Assembly (NCBI GenBank): GCA_017992055.1
Contig: JAGOPK010000022.1
Span: forward strand, 1-64,000
Direction: 5' to 3'
Length of the DNA stretch: 64,000 bases
From: Burkholderiaceae bacterium
GTDB taxonomy: Bacteria > Pseudomonadota > Gammaproteobacteria > Burkholderiales > Burkholderiaceae_C
A program made the position numbers and the translations under genes. This document shows, piece by piece, positions 1-8,783 of this stretch (position 1 is the first letter of the stretch; every line of letters starts with the position of its first letter). The notes below the pieces were generated by a model. The model saw only the letters and a program-made list of their open reading frames with translations, searched no databases and was not told the DNA's origin.

Positions 1-263
1 ATGCGGTGATCATGATCGGCGAGATCGGCGGGCCCGATGAAGCCGAGGCCGCGCGCTGGTGCAAGGCAAACATGAAGAAGCCGATCGTGGGCTTCATCGC
101 CGGCGTGACCGCGCCCCCGGGCAAGCGCATGGGCCATGCCGGCGCGCTGATCTCCGGCGGTGCCGACACCGCCGACGCCAAGCTGGCCATCATGGAAGAG
201 TGCGGCTTCACCATCACCCGCAACCCCAGCGAGATGGGCCGGCTGCTGAAGGGCTTGCTGTAA
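1..263 (+). CDS. sucD: Succinyl-CoA synthetase alpha subunit, C-terminal end (partial)
   Basis: Only the last 86 or so codons are in the window; the gene begins to the left and the first complete codon is at base 3. The enzyme makes succinate and ATP/GTP from succinyl-CoA in the TCA cycle as an alpha2beta2 cytosolic complex with SucC. The visible part carries the family signature KRMGHAGALISGG; the His (codon 135-137) corresponds to the phosphohistidine of the E. coli alpha subunit. The end matches the normal family C-terminus. It is followed 22 bases on by a UUCG-loop terminator. Its position just before a TCA-cycle block fits metabolic clustering, although three unrelated genes lie between. 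Confidence 0.95.
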   Translation, partial: AVIMIGEIGGPDEAEAARWCKANMKKPIVGFIAGVTAPPGKRMGHAGALISGGADTADAKLAIMEECGFTITRNPSEMGRLLKGLL

Positions 264-285
264 GGCCGTCGGGCGGGCGCATGTA

Positions 286-305
286 AAGCGGGCTTCGGCC
301 CGCTT
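286..305 (+). terminator. Hairpin terminator after sucD
   Basis: Perfect 8-bp stem AAGCGGGC/GCCCGCTT closed by a stable TTCG tetraloop. It starts 22 bases after the sucD stop codon. There is no long T-run after the stem, so termination strength is inferred from stem and loop only. Confidence 0.6.
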
Positions 306-365
306 CACGCTTCTGCGGCCGGCGCACACAAGCGGCGCCGGCATCGGCCGCCAGCATGCGCGCCG

Positions 366-2231
366 ATGCATTGCCTCCCCCACCCGCCCTGGGCCGGCCG
401 CGGCCTCCGCGACCTGATTGTTGTGGCCGCGCTGTGCGGCCCGCTGCTGCCGGCGCCGGCCGCAGCGGCCGCCGTGCCGTCGCGTACCGCCGCCGCGGTC
501 ACGCTGAACTTCCCGGCCACCGACATCGATGCCGTCACGCGGGCCATGGCCGCGATCCAGGGCCGGCCCATCGTGCTCGACCCGCGCGTCAAGGGCCAGC
601 TCACGCTGTACAGCGAGCAGGCCATGACCGCCGGCCAGGCCTGGGCCATGTACCTGGGCGGGCTGCGCGGCCTGGGCTATGCGGTGGTCGACCGCGACGG
701 CCTGCTGACCGTGCTGCCCGAGGCCGAGGCCAAGCTGCAGGCGCGCACGCTGACCACTGGCTCGGCGCCCGGCGCGGCCGGTGATGCGGTGCTGACCCAG
801 GTGTTCAGGCTGCAGCATGAAAACGCCAACACCCTGGTCGGCGTGCTGCGGCCGCTGATCTCGGCCAACAACACCATCAATGTCGGCGTCGGCAGCAATG
901 CCCTGGTGATCACCGACTACGCCAGCAACCTGCAGCGCCTGGCCACGCTGATCGCGGCACTGGATCTGCCCAGCGCCAGCGATGTGGAGGTGATCCCGCT
1001 GCAGCATGGCACGGCCAGCGAGCTGGCCGCCACGGTGCAGAAGCTGGTGGCCGAAGCCGGCGCCAGCGGTGGTGCAGTGGGGGGCACGGCCGCCCTGGTG
1101 CCGGTGATCATGGCCGATGCCGCCAGCAATGCCCTGCTGGTGCGTGCAGCCAATCCGGCCCGGCTGGCCTCGGTGCGCGCCCTGGTGGCGCGGCTGGACC
1201 GCCCGCAACTCGGTGGCGAGGGCCTGCAGACCCATCTGATCCATCTGCGCCATGCCGATGCCACCAAGCTGGCCCAGGTGCTGCGCGCGGCGTTTCCGGC
1301 ACTGGGGACCGGCGCAGGCGGCAGCAGCCCGGGCGATGGCGGCACGCCATCGCTCGCCGGTCAAGCCCTTGCAACCGCCGGGCCGGGCAGCGGCACGGCA
1401 TCGAGCGCAGCCACTGCACCGGTGGCCGCCAGTGCCGCGCCCAGCACCGGTGGCGCGATCCAGGCCGACCCGGCCACCAACTCGCTGATCATCAACGCCA
1501 CCGGTCCGCAGCTGCGCCGCATGCGCCCGCTGATCGACGGGCTGGACGCGCGGCGTGCCCAGCTGTACGTGGAGTCGGTGATCGTCGAGGTCGATGCCAG
1601 CAAGGCGGTCGACGTGGGCCTGCAGTGGAAGAGCATCTTCAACCTGTCCTCGTCCAGCACGCTGACCCTGGGCTCGCTGGTGATGGCGCTGCAGGCCACA
1701 GCCGGCACCAACATCCTGTCCACCGCCAACCTGGTGACGCTGGACAACGAGGAGGCCCGCATCGTCGTCGGCCAGAACGTGCCCTTTGTCACCGGCAACT
1801 ACACGCTCAGCTCCAGCGGCAGCCCGTTCCAGACCATCGAGCGCAAGGACGTGGGCATCACGCTGCGCCTGAAGCCGCAGATCGGCCCCGACAACACGGT
1901 GCGCATGAGCATCTTCCAGGAATCGTCGTCGCTGTCCAGCACCGCGGCCAGCGGCACCGTCAATGCCGGCCCGACCACCAACAAGCGCCTGATCGAATCG
2001 ACCGTGGTCGTCGACGATGGCCAGTTCATCGTGCTGGGCGGCCTGATCGAAGACAGCGCCAGCAGCGCCGATGGCGCCGTGCCGGGACTGGCCGACCTGC
2101 CGCTGGTCGGCGGCCTGTTCCGCTACCGCTCGCGCAGCCGCGCCAAGAGCAATCTGGTGGTGTTTCTGCGCCCGACCATCCTGCGCGACGGTACGGCCCC
2201 GGATCCGCCCGGCGCCGCCCCGGCCAGATAG
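366..2231 (+). CDS. GspD-type secretin (orphan type II secretion outer-membrane channel)
   Basis: 621 residues with a signal peptide (about 1-36, hydrophobic LIVVAALCG core then PAAAAA). The parts follow the GspD order: N0 about 45-115, N1 about 147-200, N2 about 205-275, N3 from about 285 with a 50-residue Gly/Ser/Ala-rich insertion (about 315-368), then the secretin barrel with EDSASS, VPGLADLPLVGGLFR and a C-terminal NLVVFLRPTIL. Secretins form 12-16-mer gates in the outer membrane for folded exoproteins. It is at the short end for GspD and lacks an obvious C-terminal pilotin-binding extension. No other gsp gene lies next to it. It could instead serve a related tad/MSHA-type system. The family call is firm; the system is inferred. 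Confidence 0.85.
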   Translation: MHCLPHPPWAGRGLRDLIVVAALCGPLLPAPAAAAAVPSRTAAAVTLNFPATDIDAVTRAMAAIQGRPIVLDPRVKGQLTLYSEQAMTAGQAWAMYLGGLRGLGYAVVDRDGLLTVLPEAEAKLQARTLTTGSAPGAAGDAVLTQVFRLQHENANTLVGVLRPLISANNTINVGVGSNALVITDYASNLQRLATLIAALDLPSASDVEVIPLQHGTASELAATVQKLVAEAGASGGAVGGTAALVPVIMADAASNALLVRAANPARLASVRALVARLDRPQLGGEGLQTHLIHLRHADATKLAQVLRAAFPALGTGAGGSSPGDGGTPSLAGQALATAGPGSGTASSAATAPVAASAAPSTGGAIQADPATNSLIINATGPQLRRMRPLIDGLDARRAQLYVESVIVEVDASKAVDVGLQWKSIFNLSSSSTLTLGSLVMALQATAGTNILSTANLVTLDNEEARIVVGQNVPFVTGNYTLSSSGSPFQTIERKDVGITLRLKPQIGPDNTVRMSIFQESSSLSSTAASGTVNAGPTTNKRLIESTVVVDDGQFIVLGGLIEDSASSADGAVPGLADLPLVGGLFRYRSRSRAKSNLVVFLRPTILRDGTAPDPPGAAPAR

Positions 2232-2321
2232 ACCGGCTCAATCGGTCTGCAGCGCAAATCCAACTTTTCAAGCCAGCCGACTTGGTCCATTCTGGCAGCG
2301 CCTGTCCGCTGGAGGCTGCCG

Positions 2322-3539
2322 ATGAAGTCTGATCAGGCCACCCTTCCCGCCGCCGACTCCGGCGCTGCCGCGCCAGCCGCGGCGCATCCGCCACCGGCGG
2401 TGCTGGCGGCCCTGCTGCAGCGCGCCGACCTGCGCTTCAACGGCCCCCGTCCCTGGGACCCGCAGGTGCACCATCCACGGCTGTACCGCCGGCTGCTGAG
2501 CCAGTGGTCGCTGGGCGCCGGCGAATCCTATGTGGACGGCGACTGGGACTGCGAGCGCCTGGACGAGCTGTTCACCCGGCTGCTGCGGGTGGACCTGGAC
2601 CGGGCCCCGCCCGGCTGGTCACGCTGGAACCGTCTGCTGGAGGTGCTGCGCCACGGCCTGCTGAACCTGCAGTCGGTGGCCCGGGCCTTCCAGGTCGGCG
2701 AGCGGCATTACGACGCCGGCAACGACGTGTTCGAGGCCATGCTGGACAGCCGCATGGTCTATTCCTGTGCCTACTGGGAGCGGGCGCAGACGCTGGAGCA
2801 GGCCCAGCTGGACAAGCTGGAGCTGATCTGCCGCAAGCTGCAGCTGCGCCCCGGCATGCGCCTGCTGGACATCGGCTGCGGCTGGGGTGGCCTGGCCCGG
2901 CATGCGGCCCGGCAGCATGGCGTGCAGGTGCTGGGCATCACCGTCTCGCGCGAGCAGCTGGCGCTGGCGCGCCAGCGCTGCGCCGGCCTGGCGGTGGAGC
3001 TGCGGCTGCAGGACTACCGCGCCCTGGCCGGCGAGTCTGGCGGCGAGTTCGACGGCGGCTTCGACCGCATCGTCTCGGTGGGCATGTTCGAGCATGTGGG
3101 GCTGAAGAACTATGGCGCCTACCTGGACACGGCACGCCGGCTGCTGAAGGCCGATGGCCTCTTTCTGCTGCACACCATCGGCGTGGACCGGCGCGCCGCG
3201 GCCACCGATCCCTGGATCGACCGCCATGTCTTTCCCAACGGCAAGCTGCCCTCGCCGGCCGAGCTGGCGGCGGCGCTGGAGGGCCGCTTCATCGTCGAGG
3301 ACTGGCACAACTTCGGCGACGACTACGACCGCACGCTGATGAGCTGGTGGCAGCGCTTCGACGCCGCCTGGCCGCAGCTGCAGGGCCGCTACGACCGGCG
3401 CTTCTACCGCCAGTGGCAGTACTACCTGCTCAGCTGCGCCGGCTTCTTCCGCGCCCGCCAGGGCCAGCTGTGGCAGCTGGTGCTGAGCCGGCGCGAGCGC
3501 AGCGACACCTACCGCTCGCTGCGGCTGGCCACGGCATGA
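2322..3539 (+). CDS. cfa: Cyclopropane-fatty-acyl-phospholipid synthase
   Basis: 405 residues. It transfers a methylene group from S-adenosylmethionine to cis double bonds of membrane phospholipid acyl chains, a stationary-phase and acid-stress membrane change. The Rossmann SAM site LLDIGCGWGGLARHAA lies at about 180-195. Family hallmarks are the upstream HYDAGNDVFEAMLDSRMVYSCAYW and the downstream VSVGMFEHVGLKNY, with LHTIG after it. The N-terminal extension (about 1-40) is Ala/Pro-rich and variable in the family. The start is supported by GGAGG six bases upstream. It is followed immediately by a bidirectional terminator shared with gltA on the other strand. Confidence 0.93.
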   Translation: MKSDQATLPAADSGAAAPAAAHPPPAVLAALLQRADLRFNGPRPWDPQVHHPRLYRRLLSQWSLGAGESYVDGDWDCERLDELFTRLLRVDLDRAPPGWSRWNRLLEVLRHGLLNLQSVARAFQVGERHYDAGNDVFEAMLDSRMVYSCAYWERAQTLEQAQLDKLELICRKLQLRPGMRLLDIGCGWGGLARHAARQHGVQVLGITVSREQLALARQRCAGLAVELRLQDYRALAGESGGEFDGGFDRIVSVGMFEHVGLKNYGAYLDTARRLLKADGLFLLHTIGVDRRAAATDPWIDRHVFPNGKLPSPAELAAALEGRFIVEDWHNFGDDYDRTLMSWWQRFDAAWPQLQGRYDRRFYRQWQYYLLSCAGFFRARQGQLWQLVLSRRERSDTYRSLRLATA

Positions 3540-3540
3540 A

Positions 3541-3568
3541 AAAAGGCCGCGCAGTGCGCGGCCTTCTT
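3541..3568. terminator. Bidirectional terminator between cfa and gltA
   Basis: Perfect 10-bp stem AAGGCCGCGC/GCGCGGCCTT with an AGT loop (3543-3565). An A-run on the left gives a six-T tract for transcripts from the minus strand (gltA side), and TTCTTGT follows on the plus strand. The stem begins within 4 bases of the cfa stop, where the two genes converge. Confidence 0.85.
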
Positions 3569-3586
3569 GTCAGAGGTCTGCCGGGA

Positions 3587-4897
3587 TCAGCGCTCGCCGA
3601 TCGGCTTGACGTCGCGGCGCGGCGAGCCCACGAACAGCTGGCGCGGACGGCCGATCTTGTACTCGGGGTCGGCGATCATCTCGTTGAGCTGGGCGATCCA
3701 GCCCACGGTGCGGGCCAGCGCGAAGATCGCGGTGAACAGGCTCACCGGGATGCCGATGGCGCGCTGCACGATGCCGGAATAGAAGTCGACGTTCGGGTAC
3801 AGCTTGCGGGCGACGAAGTACTCGTCTTCCAGCGCAATCTTCTCCAGCGCCATCGCCAGCTTGAACAGCGGGTCGTTCTCCAGGCCCAGCGCGCCCAGCA
3901 CCTCGTGGCAGGTCTCGCGCATCAGCTTGGCACGCGGGTCGTAGTTCTTGTAGACCCGGTGGCCAAAGCCCATCAGCTTGACGCCGCTGTTCTTGTCCTT
4001 GACCTGCTTGATGAACTCGCCGATCTTCTCGACGCCGCCCATCTGCTGGATCTCGCCCAGCATGTTCAGGCAGGCCTCGTTGGCGCCGCCGTGCGACGGG
4101 CCCCACAGGCAGGCCACGCCGGCGGCGATGGCCGCAAACGGGTTGGTGCCCGACGAGCCGCACAGGCGCACGGTGGAGGTGCTGGCGTTCTGCTCGTGGT
4201 CGGCATGCAGGATGAAGATGCGGTCCAGCGCGCGCTCGATCACCGGGTTGACGGTGTAGTCCTCGCAGGGCGTGGCGAACATCATGTGCAGGAAGTTGCC
4301 CGCATACGACAGCTTGTTCTTCGGGTACATGTAGGGCTGGCCAGCCGAGTACTTGTACGCCATCGCCACCAGCGTGGGCATCTTGGCGATCAGGCGGATC
4401 GCCGCGATCTCGCGGTGCTGCGCGTTGTTGATGTCGGTGCTGTCGTGATAGAAGGCCGACAGCGCGCCCACCAGGCCGGTCATCACCGCCATCGGATGCG
4501 CATCACGACGGAAGCCGCGCAGGAAGAACTGCATCTGCTCGTTGACCATGGTGTGGTTGGTCACGCGCGCGGTGAATTCCTTCTTCTGCGTCTCGTTCGG
4601 CAGTTCGCCGTTCAGCAGCAGGTAGCAGGTCTCCAGGAAGTCGCAGTTCACCGCCAGCTGCTCGATCGGGTAGCCGCGGTACAGCAGCTCGCCCTTGTCG
4701 CCGTCGATGTAGGTGATGGTCGAGTTGCAGCTGGCCGTCGACAGAAAGCCCGGGTCGTAGGTGAACTTGCCGGTCTGGCCGTAGAGCTTGCGGATGTCGA
4801 TGACATCCGGACCGATGCTGCCCTTGTAGATGGGCAGCTCCATGCTGGGACTGCCGTCCGAGAAGGACAGCGTGGCTTTCACGTCGGAGGGGGTCAT
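3587..4897 (-). CDS. gltA: Citrate synthase
   Basis: 436 residues of the gram-negative, NADH-sensitive type. It condenses oxaloacetate with acetyl-CoA in the first TCA step. Catalytic residues are visible: His in GPSHGGANE (about 268), His in [12 protein letters not shown] (about 310) and Asp in NVDFYSG (about 369). The start [12 protein letters not shown] is preferred because AAAGGGA sits seven bases before it; two in-frame ATGs lie slightly upstream, but the nearer one lies almost on top of the ribosome-binding site. It is the last gene of the leftward sdhC-D-A-B-E-gltA run, 24 bases after sdhE, and ends at the shared terminator. Confidence 0.97.
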   Translation of the reverse strand: MTPSDVKATLSFSDGSPSMELPIYKGSIGPDVIDIRKLYGQTGKFTYDPGFLSTASCNSTITYIDGDKGELLYRGYPIEQLAVNCDFLETCYLLLNGELPNETQKKEFTARVTNHTMVNEQMQFFLRGFRRDAHPMAVMTGLVGALSAFYHDSTDINNAQHREIAAIRLIAKMPTLVAMAYKYSAGQPYMYPKNKLSYAGNFLHMMFATPCEDYTVNPVIERALDRIFILHADHEQNASTSTVRLCGSSGTNPFAAIAAGVACLWGPSHGGANEACLNMLGEIQQMGGVEKIGEFIKQVKDKNSGVKLMGFGHRVYKNYDPRAKLMRETCHEVLGALGLENDPLFKLAMALEKIALEDEYFVARKLYPNVDFYSGIVQRAIGIPVSLFTAIFALARTVGWIAQLNEMIADPEYKIGRPRQLFVGSPRRDVKPIGER

Positions 4898-4921
4898 GGG
4901 CATTCCCTTTGTGGTCAATGG

Positions 4922-5227
4922 TCAGGCGGTCGGGATCGGCGAAGCACGCAACATGCCCAGCACCTCGGTCACCTCGGGGCGGGCCAGCTCGCCCTCGGGT
5001 TCGCGGCGGGCAAGCAGCAGATCCAGCAGGTCGTTGTCGGCCAGGTCCATCAGGGCCTGAAGGCCGTCGGCATGGCGCAGGCTCAGCGTGGCCTCGTGGC
5101 TGCGGAAGAAGCGCTCGATGAACAGGTCGTTCTCGAGCAGGCCGCGCCGGCAGCGCCACTTCAGGCGGCTCAGCTCGGTCGCGCCTATGCTGGCGCTGCC
5201 GGGATCGTCGGCGCGGGTGCTCGTCAT
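4922..5227 (-). CDS. sdhE: Succinate dehydrogenase flavinylation/assembly factor SdhE
   Basis: 101 residues of the small SdhE/YgfY family (old DUF339). The protein promotes covalent FAD attachment to SdhA and, in enterics, to fumarate reductase. The core WRCRRGLLENDLFIERFF contains the conserved RGxxE motif that contacts the flavoprotein. It sits 22 bases downstream of sdhB and 24 bases before gltA, which is the usual Burkholderiales order and supports co-expression with its client. The N-terminal 20 residues are unconserved. Confidence 0.93.
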   Translation of the reverse strand: MTSTRADDPGSASIGATELSRLKWRCRRGLLENDLFIERFFRSHEATLSLRHADGLQALMDLADNDLLDLLLARREPEGELARPEVTEVLGMLRASPIPTA

Positions 5228-5249
5228 GGGGTCGGGTCCGGCGGCGCGC

Positions 5250-5954
5250 TCAGATGGCGCGGCGCACCATCAGTTCCTTGATCTTGCCGATGGCCCGCGT
5301 GGGGTTCAGGCCCTTGGGGCACACGTCCACGCAGTTCATGATGGTGTGGCAGCGGAACAGGCGGTACGGGTCTTCCAGGTTGTCCAGCCGGTCACCGGTG
5401 GCCTGGTCGCGGCTGTCGGCGATGAAGCGGTAGGCCTGCAGCAGGCCGGCCGGGCCGACGAACTTGTCCGGGTTCCACCAGAAGCTGGGGCAGCTGGTCG
5501 AGCAGCTGGCGCACAGGATGCACTCGTACAGGCCGTTCAGCTCGTCGCGCTCTTCCGGCGACTGCAGGCGCTCCTTCTCGGGCGGCTGGGTGTCGTTGAC
5601 CAGATAGGGCTTGATCGAGTCGTACTGCTTGAAGAACAGCGTCATGTCCACGATCAGGTCGCGCACCACCGGCAGGCCCGGCAGCGGCTTCAGCACGATC
5701 GGGTCCTTCAACGTGCGCATATTGGTCAGGCAGGCCAGACCGTTCTTGCCGTTGATGTTCATCGCGTCCGAGCCGCACACGCCTTCGCGGCAGCTGCGGC
5801 GGAAGCTCAGCGTCGGATCGACCGCCTTCAGCTTCAGCAGCGCATCGAGCAGCATGCGCTCGTTGCCATCGAGCTCGATCTCGATGGTCTGCATGTAGGG
5901 CTTGGCGTCCTTGTCCGGGTCGTAGCGGTAGATCTGGAAGGTTCTCTTGGCCAT
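5250..5954 (-). CDS. sdhB: Succinate dehydrogenase iron-sulfur subunit
   Basis: 234 residues, family-typical length. It relays electrons from FAD in SdhA to ubiquinone through three clusters. [2Fe-2S]: SCREGVCGSD...GLAC (Cys55, Cys60, Cys75, with Asp63 at the third ligand position as in E. coli). [4Fe-4S]: CILCASCSTSCP. [3Fe-4S]: RCHTIMNCVDVCPKGLNP. It is a peripheral membrane protein of complex II on the cytoplasmic side. It lies 24 bases after sdhA in the same operon. Confidence 0.97.
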   Translation of the reverse strand: MAKRTFQIYRYDPDKDAKPYMQTIEIELDGNERMLLDALLKLKAVDPTLSFRRSCREGVCGSDAMNINGKNGLACLTNMRTLKDPIVLKPLPGLPVVRDLIVDMTLFFKQYDSIKPYLVNDTQPPEKERLQSPEERDELNGLYECILCASCSTSCPSFWWNPDKFVGPAGLLQAYRFIADSRDQATGDRLDNLEDPYRLFRCHTIMNCVDVCPKGLNPTRAIGKIKELMVRRAI

Positions 5955-5978
5955 GTTGGATTTCCTGCGACCGGGCGA

Positions 5979-7790
5979 TCAGAACGTGCGGACCTTCGGC
6001 GGCACCGAGTCCACCGTCAGCGGCTTGAGGTTGACGGGCTTGTAGTCCAGGCGGTTGCCTTCGGAATACCACAGCGTGTGCTTCATCCACTCGGCGTCGT
6101 TGCGGCCCAGCGGGAACTGCGCATCGTCGGCGGGCCGCTCGTAGTCCTTGACCGTGTGCGCGCCGCGGCACTCGTGGCGAGCGGCCGCGCCTTCGATCGT
6201 GGCCTGGGCGGCCTCGATCAGGTTGGCCACTTCCAGCGCCTCGATGCGGGCGGTGTTGAAGACCTTGCTCTTGTCCTTCAGCGTGATGCCGTTGACACGC
6301 TCGCGGATGGCGGCCACCGCCTGCGTGCCGGCGGTCATCAGCTCCTGCGTGCGGAACACCGCGGCATGCTTTTGCATCGCCGCGCGCAGGTCGTTGGCCA
6401 CGTCCTGGGCGTATTCGCCGCCGGTGGAGTTGTCCAGCTTGGCGATGCGCGACAGCGAGTAGTCGGCGGCATCGGCCGGCAGGTCCTTGTGCGAGCGCGG
6501 CGCCTTGGCCAGTGCGTCGACGATGTGGTTGCCGGCGGCCTTGCCGAACACCAGCAGGTCGAGCAGCGAGTTGGTGCCCAGGCGGTTGGCGCCGTGCACG
6601 CTGACGCAGGAGCATTCGCCCACCGCGTACAGGCCGTTGATGACCTCGTTGGGATTGCCGTTCTTCGGCGCCACCACCTGGCCGTTGATGTTGGTGGGGA
6701 TGCCACCCATCTGGTAGTGGATGGTCGGCACCACCGGGATCGGCTCCTTGGTGATGTCGACGTTGGCGAAGTTGTGGCCGATCTCGAACACGCTGGGCAG
6801 GCGCTTCAGGATGGTGTCGCCGCCCAGGTGGGTCATGTCCAGCACCACGTAGTCCTTGTTCGGACCACAGCCACGACCTTCCTTGATCTCCTGGTCCATG
6901 CAGCGCGAGACGAAGTCGCGCGGCGCCAGGTCCTTCAGCGTCGGCGCATAGCGCTCCATGAAGCGCTCGCCATTGGCATTGCGCAGGATGGCGCCCTCGC
7001 CGCGGCAGCCCTCGGTCAGCAGCACGCCGGCGCCGGCCACGCCGGTGGGGTGGAACTGCCAGAACTCCATGTCTTCCAGCGGGATGCCGGCGCGTGCCGC
7101 CATGCCCAGGCCGTCGCCGGTGTTGATGAAGGCATTGGTGGACGCGGCATAGATGCGGCCGGCGCCGCCGGTGGCAAACAGCGTGACCTTGCCTTCGAGG
7201 ATGTAGACCTCGCCGGTCTCCATCTCGAGCGCGGTGACGCCCAGCACGTCGCCCGAGGCGTCGCGGATGATGTCCAGCGCCATCCACTCGACGAAGAACT
7301 GGGTGCGCGCCTTCACGTTCTGCTGGTACAGCGTGTGCAGCATGGCGTGGCCGGTGCGGTCGGCCGCGGCGCAGGCGCGCTGTACCGGCTTCTCACCGTA
7401 GTTGGCGGTGTGGCCGCCGAACGGGCGCTGGTAGATGGTGCCGTCCGGGTTGCGGTCGAACGGCATGCCGAAGTGTTCGAGCTCGTAGACGACCTTGGGC
7501 GCCTCTCGGCACATGAACTCGATCGCGTCCTGGTCGCCCAGCCAGTCCGAACCCTTGACGGTGTCGTAGAAGTGGTAGTGCCAGTTGTCCTCGGCCATGT
7601 TGCCCAGGCTGGCGCCGATGCCGCCCTGCGCGGCCACCGTGTGGCTGCGCGTCGGGAACACCTTGGACAGCACCGCCACGTTCAGGCCTGCACGGGCCAG
7701 TTGCAGCGATGCACGCATGCCGGAGCCGCCGGCGCCGACGATCACCACGTCGAACTTGCGGCGGGCGACGGAAGTCTTGATGTTTGCCAT
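5979..7790 (-). CDS. sdhA: Succinate dehydrogenase flavoprotein subunit
   Basis: 603 residues. It oxidises succinate to fumarate with covalently bound FAD. The N-terminal dinucleotide fold has GAGGSGMRASLQLARAG (about 19-35). His50 in TRSHTVAAQGG is the FAD-linking histidine. The substrate-side helices include REAPKVVYELEHFGMPFDR and the C-terminal RHECRGAHTVKDYERPADD. It is the third gene of sdhCDABE-gltA, 27 bases after sdhD. Length and motifs are complete, so it should be functional. Confidence 0.98.
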   Translation of the reverse strand: MANIKTSVARRKFDVVIVGAGGSGMRASLQLARAGLNVAVLSKVFPTRSHTVAAQGGIGASLGNMAEDNWHYHFYDTVKGSDWLGDQDAIEFMCREAPKVVYELEHFGMPFDRNPDGTIYQRPFGGHTANYGEKPVQRACAAADRTGHAMLHTLYQQNVKARTQFFVEWMALDIIRDASGDVLGVTALEMETGEVYILEGKVTLFATGGAGRIYAASTNAFINTGDGLGMAARAGIPLEDMEFWQFHPTGVAGAGVLLTEGCRGEGAILRNANGERFMERYAPTLKDLAPRDFVSRCMDQEIKEGRGCGPNKDYVVLDMTHLGGDTILKRLPSVFEIGHNFANVDITKEPIPVVPTIHYQMGGIPTNINGQVVAPKNGNPNEVINGLYAVGECSCVSVHGANRLGTNSLLDLLVFGKAAGNHIVDALAKAPRSHKDLPADAADYSLSRIAKLDNSTGGEYAQDVANDLRAAMQKHAAVFRTQELMTAGTQAVAAIRERVNGITLKDKSKVFNTARIEALEVANLIEAAQATIEGAAARHECRGAHTVKDYERPADDAQFPLGRNDAEWMKHTLWYSEGNRLDYKPVNLKPLTVDSVPPKVRTF

Positions 7791-7817
7791 GCTCTTGTCT
7801 TTGTCCTCAGTGCCCGA

Positions 7818-8180
7818 TCACAGGCGCCACAGCACCTGCACCGCCCAGCCGGCGCAGCCGATCAGCCAGGCGATGGTGGCCACCTGCAGCACCAGGCGCA
7901 GGCCCACCGGCTTGACGTAGTCCATCCACACGTCGCGGATGCCGACCCAGGCGTGCCAGGCCAGGGCCACGATGACGACGAAGGTGAAGACCTTCATCCA
8001 TTGCTGGGCGAAGATGCCCGACCAGCTGTCGTAGCCCAGCGGGCCGCCGAAGATCACCTGCTGCAGCAGCAGCAGGGTGTAGAGCACGATGATCACCGCG
8101 GTGACACGCTGGCTGAGCCAGTCGCGCAGGCCGTAGTGCGCGCCCACGACGACGCGCTTGGAACCGTAGTTGACTGCCAT
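7818..8180 (-). CDS. sdhD: Succinate dehydrogenase membrane anchor subunit SdhD
   Basis: 120 residues with three transmembrane helices (about 23-43, 58-78 and 92-115). Together with SdhC it anchors complex II and forms the ubiquinone and haem b site. AWHAWVGIRDVWMDYVKP carries His76 and the Asp87-Tyr88 pair that matches the quinone-site residues of E. coli SdhD. The start MAVNYGSKR was chosen because the in-frame stretch before it has no anchor-like sequence and lies in the gap after sdhC. Confidence 0.93.
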   Translation of the reverse strand: MAVNYGSKRVVVGAHYGLRDWLSQRVTAVIIVLYTLLLLQQVIFGGPLGYDSWSGIFAQQWMKVFTFVVIVALAWHAWVGIRDVWMDYVKPVGLRLVLQVATIAWLIGCAGWAVQVLWRL

Positions 8181-8224
8181 GTTGTGAACCTTGTTGTTCT
8201 CGGGGATGTCGGTACGGGTCCGGC

Positions 8225-8668
8225 TCAGAACAGGCCGAAGAGCTTGGCGCCCAGCAGCACGGTCAGCACCAGGCTGGCGGCCATCACCACCACCGCCGAC
8301 GAATGGCCCTGCTGCTTGGTGACGCTGTGCGTGGCGTCCATCCACAGGTGGCGCACGCCGGCCAGGGCATGGTGCAGGTAGCTCCAGATCAGCGCCAGCA
8401 CCACCAGCTTGACGACGAAGGCCGGCACGAAGCCGATGCCGGCGACGAAGGCGCTGGTGAAGGCGTCATAGGAGATCTCGGAGCTGACGCTCTTGTCGAA
8501 CATCCAGATGATGAACGGCAGCAGGAAGAACATCGCCATGCCACTGCCACGGTGCAGGATGGAGACCATGCCCGCCAGCGGCAGCCGGTACTGCAGCGCC
8601 TCGATCAGGCGCATGTTCTCGCCCGGCCGCGACACCGGCCTGGACTTGATGTTCGAGTTCTCTGCCAT
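8225..8668 (-). CDS. sdhC: Succinate dehydrogenase cytochrome b556 subunit SdhC
   Basis: 147 residues, three transmembrane helices. VSILHRGSGMAMF (Ser36, Arg40) matches the SxxxR quinone-site signature, and LHHALAGVRHLWMDATH supplies the conserved haem-ligand histidine region. It is the first gene of the leftward sdhCDAB-sdhE-gltA operon. The start MAENSNIKSRP was chosen over upstream in-frame codons because family members start here. The 115-base region before it, up to gntR, shows no copy of the GTCTTAT palindrome found at mdh and acnB. Confidence 0.94.
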   Translation of the reverse strand: MAENSNIKSRPVSRPGENMRLIEALQYRLPLAGMVSILHRGSGMAMFFLLPFIIWMFDKSVSSEISYDAFTSAFVAGIGFVPAFVVKLVVLALIWSYLHHALAGVRHLWMDATHSVTKQQGHSSAVVVMAASLVLTVLLGAKLFGLF

Positions 8669-8783
8669 AGATGCTTGCCTCAGCGTAATCCGGGTGAAAC
8701 CCCAGGAGTTTATTGCAACGCACAAGGCTTACCGGAGGCTTTTGGCATTTGCCCGACGCTGGGCAGCCAGAGGCCGCGGCGCC

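Noticed and set aside
2504-8381. Very long plus-strand open frames antisense to gltA and the sdh operon
   Set aside because: Their translations are low-complexity and the opposite strand carries complete, conserved enzymes with ribosome-binding sites.
8669-8783. A GTCTTAT-type operator upstream of sdhC
   Set aside because: No such half-site is present on either strand; control of sdh by the GntR protein is therefore not claimed.
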